Both the position numbers and the translations under genes were made by a program. From assembly GCA_963777905.1 (NCBI GenBank), contig CAVZSM010000030.1, positions 1 through 64,000 of the forward strand: a stretch of DNA of 64,000 bases, given 5' to 3'. Under the pieces are notes generated by a model that saw nothing but the letters and a program-made list of their open reading frames with translations, was not told where the DNA came from and made no database searches. Positions 32,126 to 41,483 of this stretch are shown here, piece by piece (the first letter of the stretch is position 1; each line of letters begins with the position of its first letter). Source of the stretch: Trebonia sp963777905. Its GTDB lineage: Bacteria > Actinomycetota > Actinomycetes > Streptosporangiales > Streptosporangiaceae.

Positions 32126-32431
32126 ATGAGCGTTCTCGTCATCGCAAAGATCGCAGGGGACACCGCCAAATTCCGCCAGTCGCTGACCGACCGGGCGGCT
32201 GAGTACGAGAAGATCTCCGCCGACGCCCGCGCCAAGGGCGGAATCCGCCACCGCTTCGGGGTCGGCGACGGCACCGTCGTCATCGTCGACGAGTGGGAGA
32301 CTGCCGAACAGTTCCAGCAGTTCTTCTCCGCCCCCGAACTCCAGGCCTTCGTCGCGTCGGTCGGCGGCGACACCAGCAGCCCGCCGGACGTCACCGTGTC
32401 CGAGGCTGTTCCCTCATCCAGCGACTACTAG
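32126..32431 (+). CDS. Small ABM-like (dimeric alpha-beta barrel) protein
   Basis: 101 residues from an ATG with GAGAGGGG upstream. It reads MSVLVIAKIAGDTAKFRQSL at the start, then a strand (RHRFGVGDGTVVIVDEWET) and a helix (EQFQQFFSAPELQAFVAS), the pattern of ferredoxin-like monooxygenase/EthD-type dimers. The Trp-Glu-Thr motif (DEWET) is common in such proteins. The role is unknown; it precedes the CoA-transferase by 40 bp. Confidence 0.65.
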   Translation: MSVLVIAKIAGDTAKFRQSLTDRAAEYEKISADARAKGGIRHRFGVGDGTVVIVDEWETAEQFQQFFSAPELQAFVASVGGDTSSPPDVTVSEAVPSSSDY

Positions 32432-32471
32432 CGCCGCGCCGGACGGCGGCGCGGCTGCCTACGCTGGTGTC

Positions 32472-33632
32472 ATGCCCGCTGAAGAAGCCGCGCCGCTCGC
32501 CGGCCTGCGCGTCCTGGAGATCTCCTCGTTCGTGGCGGCGCCGCTCGGCGGCATGACGCTCGCCCAGCTCGGCGCCGACGTGATCAGGATCGACCCCATC
32601 GGGGGCGCCGCGGACGTCACCAGGTGGCCGCTAGCCCCGACCGGCAAGTCCCTGTACTGGGCCGGGCTGAACAAGGGCAAGCGCTCGGTCACCCTCGACT
32701 TCCGCGGCCCACGGGGCCGCGAGATCCTCAAGGAGCTGGTGGCGGGCTCCGGCCCTGACGGCGGGATCGTGCTCACGAACGCGGGCTTCCCGTGGCTGTC
32801 CTACGCGGAGCTCAGCAAGCACCGCCCCGACCTGATCCACCTCCAGATCACCGGGCGGCCCGACGGCGGTCCCGCGGTGGACTACACGGTCAACGCGGCC
32901 ACCGGCTTCCCGCTGGCGACCGGCCCCGCTGAGCTGCGCGACCCGGTGAACCACGTGCTGCCCGCCTGGGACGTGGCCTGCGGCCTGTACGCGGCGGTCG
33001 GCCTGCTCGCCGCGGAGCGGCACCGCCGCCGCACCGGGCAGGGCCGGGCGATCACCCTGCCGCTGGCGGACGTGGCGCTCGCCGTCACCGGCCATCTCGG
33101 CTTCCTCGCCGAAGCGTGGCTCACCGGCGACAGCCGTCCCCGCATCGGCAACCATCTCTACGGCGGTTTCGCGAGGGATTTCAGAACGTACGGTGGCGAC
33201 TCCGTCATGGTCGTGACCCTCACCGCGCGGCACTTCGCGGACCTGGCCCGGGTCACCGGGCTCACCGAGACGTTCGGCGGGCTGGAACAGCCGCTCGGCG
33301 CGGACTTCGCCAACGACGCCGACCGGTATGAGCACCGGGAGGTGATCGCCGCGCTGCTCACGCCGTGGTTCGCCAGGCACACTCTGGCCGAGGTCGCGGC
33401 GGCCTTCGCCGGCACGTCGGTGCTGTGGGAGCGCTACCGCACGTTCGCCGAGCTGGCCGAGGACCCTGCCCTGCTGGCCAGTCCCGTCGTCCGGCTGATC
33501 AGCCAGCCGGGGATCGGCGAGGTGCCCGCGACGGGGATCCCGCTCGCCCAGCCGGGCGTCGGCGACATCGCCGCCGCGCCGGAACTCGGCGCCGACACGG
33601 CTGCCGTGCTCCGCGAACTGCGGGGAGAATGA
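32472..33632 (+). CDS. CaiB/BaiF-family CoA-transferase
   Basis: 386 residues. The family start is intact (LAGLRVLEISSFVAAPLGGM, LAQLGADVIRID), as are NKGKRSVTLDFRGPRGREI and the region with the catalytic Asp (LPAWDVACGLYAAVGLLAAE). Class III CoA-transferases move CoA between carboxylic acids. It is followed 4 bp later by an acyl-CoA dehydrogenase, so the pair likely activates and then oxidises a carboxylic acid of unknown identity. It is slightly shorter than the 400 residues of the best-known members. Confidence 0.88.
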   Translation: MPAEEAAPLAGLRVLEISSFVAAPLGGMTLAQLGADVIRIDPIGGAADVTRWPLAPTGKSLYWAGLNKGKRSVTLDFRGPRGREILKELVAGSGPDGGIVLTNAGFPWLSYAELSKHRPDLIHLQITGRPDGGPAVDYTVNAATGFPLATGPAELRDPVNHVLPAWDVACGLYAAVGLLAAERHRRRTGQGRAITLPLADVALAVTGHLGFLAEAWLTGDSRPRIGNHLYGGFARDFRTYGGDSVMVVTLTARHFADLARVTGLTETFGGLEQPLGADFANDADRYEHREVIAALLTPWFARHTLAEVAAAFAGTSVLWERYRTFAELAEDPALLASPVVRLISQPGIGEVPATGIPLAQPGVGDIAAAPELGADTAAVLRELRGE

Positions 33633-33636
33633 ACGC

Positions 33637-34890
33637 ATGCGACGGCTCACCGACACCGACGGGCTCACCGAATTCCAGCGCGACATCCTGCGCACCGTCC
33701 GCGACTTCGTGGACGCCGAGGTGCTTCCTGTCGCCTCAGAACTCGACCACGCGGACGTCTACCCGGACGGGATCGTGACGCGGCTGAAAGAACTCGGCGT
33801 GTTCGGCCTGACGATCGACGAGCAGTACGGCGGGCTCGGTGAGTCCTTGCTCACCTACGCGCTCGTGGTGGAGGAACTCGCCAGGGGCTGGATGTCCCTG
33901 TCCGGGATCATCAACACGCACTTCATCGTCGCTTACCTGATCGCCGCGCACGGCACGCAAGAGCAGCAGGACTTCTTCCTGCCCAAGATGGCGACAGGAG
34001 AGGTCCGCAGCGCGCTGTCCATGTCAGAACCGGATCTCGGCTCGGACGTCGCCGCGATCCGCACCGCCGCCCGGCGCGACGGCGACGATTACGTCATCAG
34101 CGGCCAGAAGATGTGGCTTACCAACGGCGCCACGTCCAGCCTGGTCGCGCTGCTCGCCCGCACCGAGGAGGACGCCGGCCAGCCGCACCGCAACCTCACC
34201 GCGTTCCTGATCGAGAAGGCACCCGGGTTCGGCGAGTCACGGTCCGGGCTCACCGTGCCCGGCAAGATCCACAAGCTGGGCTACAAGGGCGTGGACACGA
34301 CAGAGCTGATCCTCGACGACTGCCGGGTGCCCGCGAACCGGGTCCTTGGCGAGGCGCCCGGCAAGGGTTTCTACCAGTTCATGGACGGCATCGAGGTAGG
34401 CAGGGTGAACGTGGCGGCGCGCGGCTGCGGGGTGGCCCTGCGCGCCTTCGAGCTGGCGGTGACGTACGCGCGAAGTCGCCGTACGTTCGGAAAAATCATC
34501 GGAGAGCACCAGGCGATCAGCTTCAAGCTGGCCGAGATGGCAACCAAAGTGACAGCCGCGCACCAGATGATGGTGATGGCGGCGCGGCGCAAGGCGGCGG
34601 GCGGCCAGTCCGACGTCGAGGCGGGCATGGCGAAGTACCTCGCCGCGGAGTACTGCAAGGAGGTCGTGGAGGACAGCCTGCGGATCCACGGCGGCTACGG
34701 CTACTCGACCGAGCACGAGATCGAGCGGCTGTACAGGGACGCGCCGATGCTGCTGATCGGGGAGGGCACCGCCGAGATCCAGAAGATGATCATCGGGCGT
34801 CGACTTGTGCGCGATTACCCTGCAGGCGCGTTAGAAAAAGTTGCGGATCAGTTAATATTTGTGGCCATTCTGGCGTCATCGGCTCGATGA
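33637..34890 (+). CDS. Acyl-CoA dehydrogenase
   Basis: 417 residues. N-terminal helices, FAD-binding middle domain (SMSEPDLGSDVAAIRT, ISGQKMWLTNGATSSLV), and the C-terminal helical domain with RRTFGKIIGEHQAISFKLAE and the catalytic-base region IHGGYGYSTEHEIERLYRDA then IGEGTAEIQKMIIGR. The GEGTAEIQ Glu is in the position of the usual catalytic base. FAD-dependent alpha,beta-oxidation of an acyl-CoA is expected, with electrons going to ETF. It is co-transcribed with the CoA-transferase. The last 20 residues (AGALEKVADQLIF...) extend past the usual end. Confidence 0.92.
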   Translation: MRRLTDTDGLTEFQRDILRTVRDFVDAEVLPVASELDHADVYPDGIVTRLKELGVFGLTIDEQYGGLGESLLTYALVVEELARGWMSLSGIINTHFIVAYLIAAHGTQEQQDFFLPKMATGEVRSALSMSEPDLGSDVAAIRTAARRDGDDYVISGQKMWLTNGATSSLVALLARTEEDAGQPHRNLTAFLIEKAPGFGESRSGLTVPGKIHKLGYKGVDTTELILDDCRVPANRVLGEAPGKGFYQFMDGIEVGRVNVAARGCGVALRAFELAVTYARSRRTFGKIIGEHQAISFKLAEMATKVTAAHQMMVMAARRKAAGGQSDVEAGMAKYLAAEYCKEVVEDSLRIHGGYGYSTEHEIERLYRDAPMLLIGEGTAEIQKMIIGRRLVRDYPAGALEKVADQLIFVAILASSAR

Positions 34891-34940
34891 GTCTATAACC
34901 GGCATAGCTGACCTTGTTTCCCCGCGACGGAAGGTTCTGC

Positions 34941-36986
34941 ATGCCAAAGCTCCCTCGCCCGCTCCGGCTAGGCGGCGCGGCCCTGCTCGGGCTCGCGACA
35001 ATCGCCCTCACCGGCTCGCTCACCAGCGCCAACGCGGCGACCGCGGCTTCACCACCTGCCGCATCCTCGCTTTCCACCCTCCGCAATAGCTTGCCGGCCA
35101 CGACTGACCCGCAGACCGGGAGCTACTCCGCACCCAGCATGACCGTCGAGGTCGCGCTGGCACCGCAGAACCAGGCCGGACTGAACAGCGCACTGCAGGC
35201 CATCTATACCGAAGGCAGCAGCCAGTACCACCAGTTCCTGTCCGCCGGGCAATTCGACGCGCAGTACGCGCCGAGCGCCGCCGAGCGCGCTTCGGTCGCC
35301 TCGTACCTGGCGGGCGCGGGCCTGACGGTCGCCTCGACCAGCTCGCCGTTCCTGCTCAGCGTCACCGGGTCGAGCACGAAGATCACGGCCGCCTTCCACA
35401 CGAGCCTCAGCAACTACGTCGACCCGCGCGGCATCCGCTACTTCCAGAACTCGCGGACGCTGCAGGTGCCGACGTCGATCGTGAGCGACATCCAGGGCGT
35501 GGTCGGCCTGACCAACACGGTGCGCGAGCAATCGGAGGTCGTCAAGCCGCTCACCGGGAAGGCAGCGGCCAGCTCCTCCGGCGCGTCGGCCAGCTGCGAG
35601 ACCAGCTACCCGACCAAGGCCCAGCTGTTCGCCTTCTACGTCGGCAACAAGCCGTTCCCGTTCGGCTACGGCGGCGGCCCCAGCTGCAGCGGCCTCACCC
35701 CGTCGCAGACCAACTCCATCTATGGCGCACCTCGCGCCAGCCGGGCAACCCAGGGCGCTGGCGTCAACGCCGCGGTCTTCGAGCTGTCCGCCTACCTGCC
35801 GTCGGACATCGACACCTGGGCAAGCACGTTCTACGGCCCCGGCTACACGCCGAGGCTGAGCAACGTCAACGTGGACGGCGGCCCGCTGGACCCGGTCTGC
35901 CCGGCCGGCGACAGCTGCCCGCCGGCGTTCGAGAGTTACGCGGGCGACATCGAGGTAGTGGCCGACATCGAGAACACGCTGGCCGTCGCCAAGGACTCCC
36001 ACGTGATCGTGTACAACGCGCCGAACGACGAGACCGGCCAGACCGAGCTCGACGAGTACACGACGATCGCCAACCAGGACCGCGCGGACACAATCAGCTC
36101 CAGCTGGGGCACATGCGAGAACGACGTCACGGCCGGCTACGTCCAGGCGGAGAACACCGTCTTCGAGCAGATGGCGTTCCAGGGCCAGAGCGTGTTCAGC
36201 TCCTCGGGCGACACCGGGGCGTTCGGCTGCATCCGCACCGACGGCACGACGATCGTGGACCAGGGCGACCCGTCGTCCCAGCCGTGGGTGACCAGCGTCG
36301 GCGGCACCTCGCTGGAAAGCGACAACCCGGGCACCAACCCGCACCCCGGGCCGCCGGCCAAGGGCACCGAGACCGTCTGGAACGTCCGCAACCTGTGCAG
36401 CAATGCGCCGGCCGCCCCGAGCAACGACAACCAGGGCGGTTTCTTCTGGTGCGCCGCCTCGGGCGCCGGCGGTGGCGGATCCAGCCAGTACTGGGGCCGG
36501 CCGTTCTACCAGCAGGGGCCGGGCGTGAACAACTCGTACGTTACGTACGGCAACGGCACGACGAACTGCTCGCTCGCCGCGACGGGGACCCCGTGCCGTC
36601 AGGTACCTGACATCTCCGCCAACGCCGACGAGTACACCCCGTACGCCGAGTACTGCACCGGCAGCGCGGCTACGGTCAACAGCGTGTGTGCCACGATCGG
36701 CACCGGAGGCGGCTGGTTCGGGATCGGCGGCACCAGCCTGTCCTCGCCGCTATGGGCCGCGGTGACCGCGGACAGGGACAGCTACCAGGGGCGCCGGACC
36801 GGGAACATCAACCCGCTCCTGTACCACTGGCTGCGCACCAACCCGTCGAAGTACTTCACCGACATAACCGGGCAAGGCCCGCGGCAGCAGGCCGCGACCA
36901 ACAACGGCCTGTTCCCGACCACACCCGGCTACGACGAGGCGACCGGCATCGGCACGCCGAAGTTCGCCGCGATCATCACCGGCTGA
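34941..36986 (+). CDS. Secreted sedolisin (S53) serine-carboxyl protease
   Basis: 681 residues from the ATG at 34941 (GGAAGG upstream; the GTG/ATG-like frame start at 34914 lacks one). A signal peptide (about 1-35) is followed by a pro-kumamolisin activation domain (about 45-200; SSQYHQFLSAGQFDAQYAPS). The catalytic domain has the Glu/Asp pair in GDIEVVADIENTL, the oxyanion Asp region SSSGDTGAFG, and the Ser in GGTSLSSPLWAA. The Ca-site motif FTDITGQG and GYDEATGIGTP close the protein. Such enzymes degrade proteins outside the cell at acidic pH. It ends at a strong terminator hairpin. Confidence 0.93.
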   Translation: MPKLPRPLRLGGAALLGLATIALTGSLTSANAATAASPPAASSLSTLRNSLPATTDPQTGSYSAPSMTVEVALAPQNQAGLNSALQAIYTEGSSQYHQFLSAGQFDAQYAPSAAERASVASYLAGAGLTVASTSSPFLLSVTGSSTKITAAFHTSLSNYVDPRGIRYFQNSRTLQVPTSIVSDIQGVVGLTNTVREQSEVVKPLTGKAAASSSGASASCETSYPTKAQLFAFYVGNKPFPFGYGGGPSCSGLTPSQTNSIYGAPRASRATQGAGVNAAVFELSAYLPSDIDTWASTFYGPGYTPRLSNVNVDGGPLDPVCPAGDSCPPAFESYAGDIEVVADIENTLAVAKDSHVIVYNAPNDETGQTELDEYTTIANQDRADTISSSWGTCENDVTAGYVQAENTVFEQMAFQGQSVFSSSGDTGAFGCIRTDGTTIVDQGDPSSQPWVTSVGGTSLESDNPGTNPHPGPPAKGTETVWNVRNLCSNAPAAPSNDNQGGFFWCAASGAGGGGSSQYWGRPFYQQGPGVNNSYVTYGNGTTNCSLAATGTPCRQVPDISANADEYTPYAEYCTGSAATVNSVCATIGTGGGWFGIGGTSLSSPLWAAVTADRDSYQGRRTGNINPLLYHWLRTNPSKYFTDITGQGPRQQAATNNGLFPTTPGYDEATGIGTPKFAAIITG

Positions 36987-36996
36987 CCTGCTAGGC

Positions 36997-37038
36997 CCGA
37001 AGGGCGCGAGGCGGAACCTTCTGCCTGGCGCCCTTCGG
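36997..37038. terminator. Bidirectional terminator hairpin
   Basis: An 11-bp perfect stem (CCGAAGGGCGC ... GCGCCCTTCGG) with a second inner pairing (AGGC/GCCT) lies between the convergent sedolisin and NYN genes. There is no T-tract, as is usual in high-GC hosts. Confidence 0.7.
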
Positions 37039-37053
37039 CGTCCCGGGGAACTC

Positions 37054-37557
37054 TTAAGCGGCCGCGGCCCGCGGGACGTCCAGGTATCTGACGTCCCCGG
37101 CGACCCCGGCCAGGGCCCTCGACAGGCTGTCCCTGCGGCTCACCACGGTGACCCGGACGTCGCGCGCCGCCAGGTTCGCCGCGGCCTGGCTGAACACGCC
37201 GTCGCCCGACCCGATCACCACGTGCGTGAACCGCGCGGCGACGTCCTCGTGCTGCAGCACGTCGAGGAGTTCCAGGTCGGCGCCGTTCGGGCCGGACCTG
37301 ACCCGGTACCTGGCGCTCGGCCAGCCGAGCGCCGCGTTCAGGAAGGCCAGATGGCTGGCGGCCATCACCACCTGATCGTCGGCGCCGAAACCGAGCCTGG
37401 CCACGTACAGTCCCTGCACCTCGGTGACCTGATCCCGGCTAGGCAGCGCGGCGCCCGCGAGGTTTTCTATGTCGACAAGGTGCAGCGTGCGCGCGGGGAA
37501 CCACTGTCTGGAGCGCCCGACCGCCACCGTGTGGGCCGGCCGCTGGATCCTGGGCAT
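37054..37557 (-). CDS. NYN/PIN-like domain protein
   Basis: 167 residues from the MPRIQ start at 37557; the frame extends 33 codons upstream into the divergent promoter. Acidic active-site positions are seen in HLVDIENLAG (first Asp), NGADLELLDVL and GSGDGVFSQAAANLAARDV, as in NYN (PIN-like) ribonucleases. This suggests RNA cleavage or binding. No other domain is present. It ends at the terminator shared with the sedolisin gene and is divergent from the 37680 gene across 122 bp. Confidence 0.75.
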   Translation of the reverse strand: MPRIQRPAHTVAVGRSRQWFPARTLHLVDIENLAGAALPSRDQVTEVQGLYVARLGFGADDQVVMAASHLAFLNAALGWPSARYRVRSGPNGADLELLDVLQHEDVAARFTHVVIGSGDGVFSQAAANLAARDVRVTVVSRRDSLSRALAGVAGDVRYLDVPRAAAA

Positions 37558-37617
37558 CGCTCGCACACCAACACCTCCCGCGTCATCGCCGCACAGATAG
37601 AGAGGTACCCATGGTGT

Positions 37618-37636
37618 CCATGCGGCAATCGCATGG
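37618..37636. promoter_or_regulatory. Inverted repeat CCATGCG-N5-CGCATGG
   Basis: Perfect 7-bp arms lie between the divergent NYN gene and the gene at 37680, 61 bp from the former start and 43 bp from the latter. It is a possible operator. Confidence 0.5.
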
Positions 37637-37679
37637 CTTCCATGCTTTGTGGCCATGGTCTCCGGGTACAGTCCGCTGT

Positions 37680-38480
37680 GTGAGCGTGCCTGTCGTCCGG
37701 GATGAGCTGGTTACGACCCTGGAGGAAAGCCTGCGCGTCGCGCGACAGCTGGCGGACGACGCCCGCGACGACGACGTGCCGGTCGCGGAGCTTGTCGCGC
37801 AGGCCACCATGCTCGGACGGCTCGACGAGCGCAGGGAAGAGCTGATCGACCAGCTGCGCCGCACGGCAAGCGCGGGAATGCGGGCGACCCAGCCGGGACC
37901 GCCGATCCGCGAGGTCGTCCTCGCCGCGCTCGACGAACTCGACTGGCCGCAGAACGCCGGGTTCCTCGAGGAGTACCTGTGGGCCAAGCGCCAGCTGCAA
38001 CTGGACAGCCGGGCGTTCGCGCCGCTGCGCAGGGACGAACGGCGGGCGTGGCAGCGCACCCCTGGCGGCCGCGCCGCCTACATCGTCCCCGCGCTCAACC
38101 CGGACGGCACGGCCAATCCGCGCTGGCTGAGCAGCTCCGCGTGGGACCTGGACCGGCGGGTGATCGCCTCGCCGCAAACCGAGCGCCTGCTGGACTTGCA
38201 GAAGATCGCCGCGCTTCGCGTCCGCGGTTCCCGCGGCCCGCTGGGCACGCTGCTCGAACGGTACGCCCAGGAGATCCTGGAGATCGACCCGCCGCCGAGC
38301 TCCGCGACCGCCGCGCAGACCGCCGCGTGGCGCGCCCACGTCCGGGCGCACACGACGGCACTGATCTGGCAGATCCGCGAGCGGGATGACCCGCACCGGC
38401 AGCGCGTCGCCCGGCGGCTGGCGCGGCTGCCCGGCCACGATCAGCTCTGGGGCCAGGAGTGGGCGCAGCGGCAAGGGTAA
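37680..38480 (+). CDS. Hypothetical protein, helical
   Basis: 266 residues from a GTG at 37680; the frame extends upstream into the promoter and its inverted repeat. It is rich in Arg, Ala and Glu and mostly helical by pattern. Conserved-looking parts are DELVTTLEESLRVARQLADD, LDERREELIDQLRRTA, LDWPQNAGFLEEYLWA and RDDPHRQRVARRLARLPGHD. No membrane segment or signal peptide. I do not recognise the family. It may relate to the divergently encoded NYN protein, but only by position. Confidence 0.6.
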   Translation: MSVPVVRDELVTTLEESLRVARQLADDARDDDVPVAELVAQATMLGRLDERREELIDQLRRTASAGMRATQPGPPIREVVLAALDELDWPQNAGFLEEYLWAKRQLQLDSRAFAPLRRDERRAWQRTPGGRAAYIVPALNPDGTANPRWLSSSAWDLDRRVIASPQTERLLDLQKIAALRVRGSRGPLGTLLERYAQEILEIDPPPSSATAAQTAAWRAHVRAHTTALIWQIRERDDPHRQRVARRLARLPGHDQLWGQEWAQRQG

Positions 38481-38496
38481 CCGCTCGTACCTCGGG

Positions 38497-39304
38497 TCAG
38501 CCGGAATGGCGAGTCAGGAACGCCAGCGTCCTCGCGTTGAACTCCGCGACGTTCTCGTAGATGGGGGCGTGCGCGCAGTCCTCGAAGACGACCAGCTCCG
38601 TGTCCCTGATCCCCTCGGTAAGCGGCCCGGCGAACCGAGTCGAAGTGCACATGTCGTGCCGCCCGAACGTGATTTGCGTCGGCGCCTGGATCAGGCCGAG
38701 CACTCCTGTCGCGTCGTGCGAGAGCACGGCACCCGACTGGCGCAGGAGCGCGTCCACCGGCGGCATCGGCCGGCTGCGCACGAAGTCGGCGAGCGAGTCG
38801 ATGTACTCCGGCTTGGCCGCGTAAAGCTCGGGGGTGAAGCAGAACGGGAAGACGCCCTGGATGACCATGTTGGTGACGCTGTTCGAGCGCTTTCGCCATG
38901 GTCCGCCAGCCCTCCACGACGACCCGCAGGTACGGGTCGGTCGCGGTCCACGCGCTGTGCAGAGACAGGGACTTCACGAGCGACGGGTACTTGGCAGCGA
39001 GCCACGTGCCCACCGCTGCGCCGAGGGAGAGCCCGCTGACGTGCGCGCTGGTGATGCCGACGGCCTGCATGAACTCCGCGATGTCGGCGGCGAACAGCTC
39101 GGTCGTGTAGACGCCGTCCGGCTTCCCCGACAGTCCCGCGCCGCGGAGGTCGACGGTGTAGCAGGTGAACTGCCTGGCGTAGTCAGCCACCTGGAACGCG
39201 TAGCAGGCCTGGTCGGCCGCGAGATAAGGGATGAGGACAAGCGGTTCGCCTTCGCCCTGGACCTCGTAGTAGATCTCGATGTTGTTGGCCTGCACGACCG
39301 GCAT
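38497..39304 (-). pseudogene. Alpha/beta hydrolase with one-base frameshift
   Basis: The start (ANNIEIYYEVQGEGEPLVLI), oxyanion region, nucleophile GLSLGAAV and strand pattern are intact. At about 38884, between ALE and QRH, the reading frame shifts: one extra C (G on the minus strand) breaks what would read AKALNSVTNMVIQGVF. The rest (FCFTPELYAAKPEYIDSLAD, FGRHDMCT for the acid, EDCAHAPIYENVAEF for the His) continues in the other frame to the stop at 38497. Removing that base gives a complete about 268-residue hydrolase with a Ser-Asp-His triad. Either a very young pseudogene or a sequence error. Confidence 0.75.
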
Positions 39305-39325
39305 CGTCGCCTCCCAGGATAAGTA

Positions 39326-39991
39326 TTACGTAAGCCGGCGCTCCGCGGCCCAGCGGGTGAGCTGGTGCCGGGAGGAGAGCTGCAGCTTGCGCAGCACCGA
39401 CGAGACGTGGCTTTCCACCGTCTTGACGGAGATGTACAGCTCGCGGGCAATCTCCTTGTAGGTGTAGCCCTGGGCGATCAGCCGGAGCACCTCGCGTTCG
39501 CGGCTGGTCAGCTGGTCGAGTTCGGGGTCGAAGGACGGTTTCACATCCGCTGACGGCGCGGCGGCGAACGCGTCGAGCACGAACCCGGCCAGCCGGTGCG
39601 AGAACACGGCGTCGCCGTCGGCCACCCGCTGGATGGCGTCGGCCAGGTCGGCGGTGCTGATCGTCTTCGTGACGTATCCGCGGGCACCCGCCCGGATCAC
39701 CCCGATCACGTCTTCCGGCGCGTCCGAGGCGGACAGCGCGAGGAAGCGCACCTCGGGGTGCTCCTTCTTGACCGCGGTGATGACCGCCTGGCCGCCGCCG
39801 CCTGGCAGGTGGACGTCGAGCAGCACGACGTCGGGGAGGAGCCGGTCGATCACCTCGATCGCCGGGCCCACGTCATCCGCCTCGCCCACCACCTCTACCC
39901 GGTGGCCGATCTCGGCGCGGACGCCCGAGCGGAACAGGCTGTGATCGTCGACGAGCACGACACGCGGCAGCGTCCGGGCCTGGGTATTCAT
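39326..39991 (-). CDS. NarL/LuxR-type response regulator
   Basis: 221 residues. Receiver domain with DDHSLFRSGV, phospho-Asp in VVLLDVHLPGGGG, Thr/Lys switch residues (ALSAS, YVTKTIS) and a C-terminal LuxR HTH (LTSREREVLRLIAQGYTYKE ... VESHVSSVLRKLQLSSRHQL). Its ATG overlaps the stop of the kinase gene (ATGA), so they form a co-translated two-component pair. Targets are probably envelope-stress genes, judging by the PspC neighbours. Confidence 0.92.
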   Translation of the reverse strand: MNTQARTLPRVVLVDDHSLFRSGVRAEIGHRVEVVGEADDVGPAIEVIDRLLPDVVLLDVHLPGGGGQAVITAVKKEHPEVRFLALSASDAPEDVIGVIRAGARGYVTKTISTADLADAIQRVADGDAVFSHRLAGFVLDAFAAAPSADVKPSFDPELDQLTSREREVLRLIAQGYTYKEIARELYISVKTVESHVSSVLRKLQLSSRHQLTRWAAERRLT

Positions 39992-41343
39992 CGCCTGCCT
40001 CCTCCCTTCGCCTCAGCGGACGCGGCGGACCGCGGCATCGTCAAGGTCACCTTCGTCCCTTCTCCCACGGCGGACTGCACTGCCGCCGATCCGCCGTGGC
40101 GGGTCATCCGGCCATGGACCGACTGAGCCAGGCCCTTGCGGTCGCCAGGTACGGCGCCCGGGTCGAAGCCCTTGCCACGGTCTCTGACCGCCACTTCCAC
40201 CTGCTTCGGCTCGACCTCGGCGTAGACCGAGATCACGCCGGCGCCGGACCACTTCGCGGCGTTGACAGTCGCCTCGCGTGCGGCCGCGAGCAGCGCGTTC
40301 AGGTCGTCGTCGAGCGGGCAGTCGCCGACGGTCACCACCTCGACAGGCACCCCGTGCCTGGCCTCGACGTCCCGCTGGATCTGCCTGACGCCCTCGCCGA
40401 CCGTTGTCGCGTCCCCGTCGCCGAGGGTGCGCCCCTCGAACAGCCAGGAGCGCAGCTCCCGTTCCTGCGCCCTGGCGAGCTGGACGACCTGCTGGGGATC
40501 GTCGGCGCGACGCTGAATGAGCGCGAGCGTCTGCAGCACCGAGTCGTGCACGCGGGCGGAGATGTCGGCCCGCTCTTCCGCCCTGGCCCTCGCCGACCGT
40601 TCCAGCACCAGGTCCCTGGCGATGCGCAGCCACCACGGTCCGAGCAGCACCACGATCCCGGCGGTCACGAAGATCACGCCGGCCAGGGGCCGCAGCAGGG
40701 CGACGCTCTCATGCGACGTCAGCAGCCAGCCGAACCCGGCCCCCAGCAACACGACCGCCGCGACGAGCCGCCACCCCAGGCCGCGCCGCATGCCCTGGCC
40801 GCCACCGATGCTTTCCAGCGGTTCGACCAGGTGCCGCATCACCGCTTGCTCGCTATCGGACGCGTTGCGCCAGATGAGCACCAGCAAGACCACGCTGGGG
40901 ACCTGCTGCCAGCCGTAGGTGTTGATCAGCCCGGCGTTGAGCACGCTGGCAAGGCCCAGCACGACGCACAGCAGCGAGGCCAGTGCGATGGCCAGGGCGA
41001 TGCCGCGGGAATCGTGCCGCGCCCTGCTTCCGATGCTGGTCTCCGCGCCCCTGGCCGGGATCAGCAGCCAGCCGCCGAGGTAGAACGGGATCGTCCAGCC
41101 TTGCGAGATCAGCGTTATGACCACGAACACGATGCGCACGGTGGTCGGGCTGAAACCGCGCCAGGCGGCGATGCCGCCCGCGACCCCGCCCGCGAGGCGG
41201 TCTTCCGGGTCGCGCCGCAATGGCTCGCCATTACCGCGGTTCCGCCACCGCTCCGCCCGCCGGTGCCAGTGCGGAGGGCCGCGGAACCCGTTCGGCGGCC
41301 ACGCCTGCTCGGTCGGTTCGGTCGGTTCGGTCCGTTGGTGCAC
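39988..41343 (-). CDS. Sensor histidine kinase with PspC domain (HisKA_3)
   Basis: 451 residues. A PspC domain (about 45-105; DRLAGGVAGGIAAWRGFSPT) leads to several membrane helices up to about 255, then a HisKA_3 helix with the phosphorylated His (ISARVHDSVLQTLALIQ) and an HATPase domain (ATVNAAKWSGAGVISVYAEV, DRGKGFDPGAVPGDRKGLA). The Thr-Glu-Pro repeat at the N-terminus reflects a short tandem repeat in DNA. PspC plus kinase fusions sense envelope stress in actinobacteria. It overlaps the response regulator gene. Confidence 0.9.
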   Translation of the reverse strand: MHQRTEPTEPTEQAWPPNGFRGPPHWHRRAERWRNRGNGEPLRRDPEDRLAGGVAGGIAAWRGFSPTTVRIVFVVITLISQGWTIPFYLGGWLLIPARGAETSIGSRARHDSRGIALAIALASLLCVVLGLASVLNAGLINTYGWQQVPSVVLLVLIWRNASDSEQAVMRHLVEPLESIGGGQGMRRGLGWRLVAAVVLLGAGFGWLLTSHESVALLRPLAGVIFVTAGIVVLLGPWWLRIARDLVLERSARARAEERADISARVHDSVLQTLALIQRRADDPQQVVQLARAQERELRSWLFEGRTLGDGDATTVGEGVRQIQRDVEARHGVPVEVVTVGDCPLDDDLNALLAAAREATVNAAKWSGAGVISVYAEVEPKQVEVAVRDRGKGFDPGAVPGDRKGLAQSVHGRMTRHGGSAAVQSAVGEGTKVTLTMPRSAASAEAKGGGRR

Positions 41344-41483
41344 CCCCCCATCATCGCCCGTTTTCCCTCATCCCGGCCATCGGGTCTTTCCCTGATATGC
41401 CCCTAGGCTGGCGGGGGTGGCTCAGGGTCGAGCCAGGGCTGTTCCGGATACCGCGCCGACGGCGAGGAAGGCACTCTTGAGGC

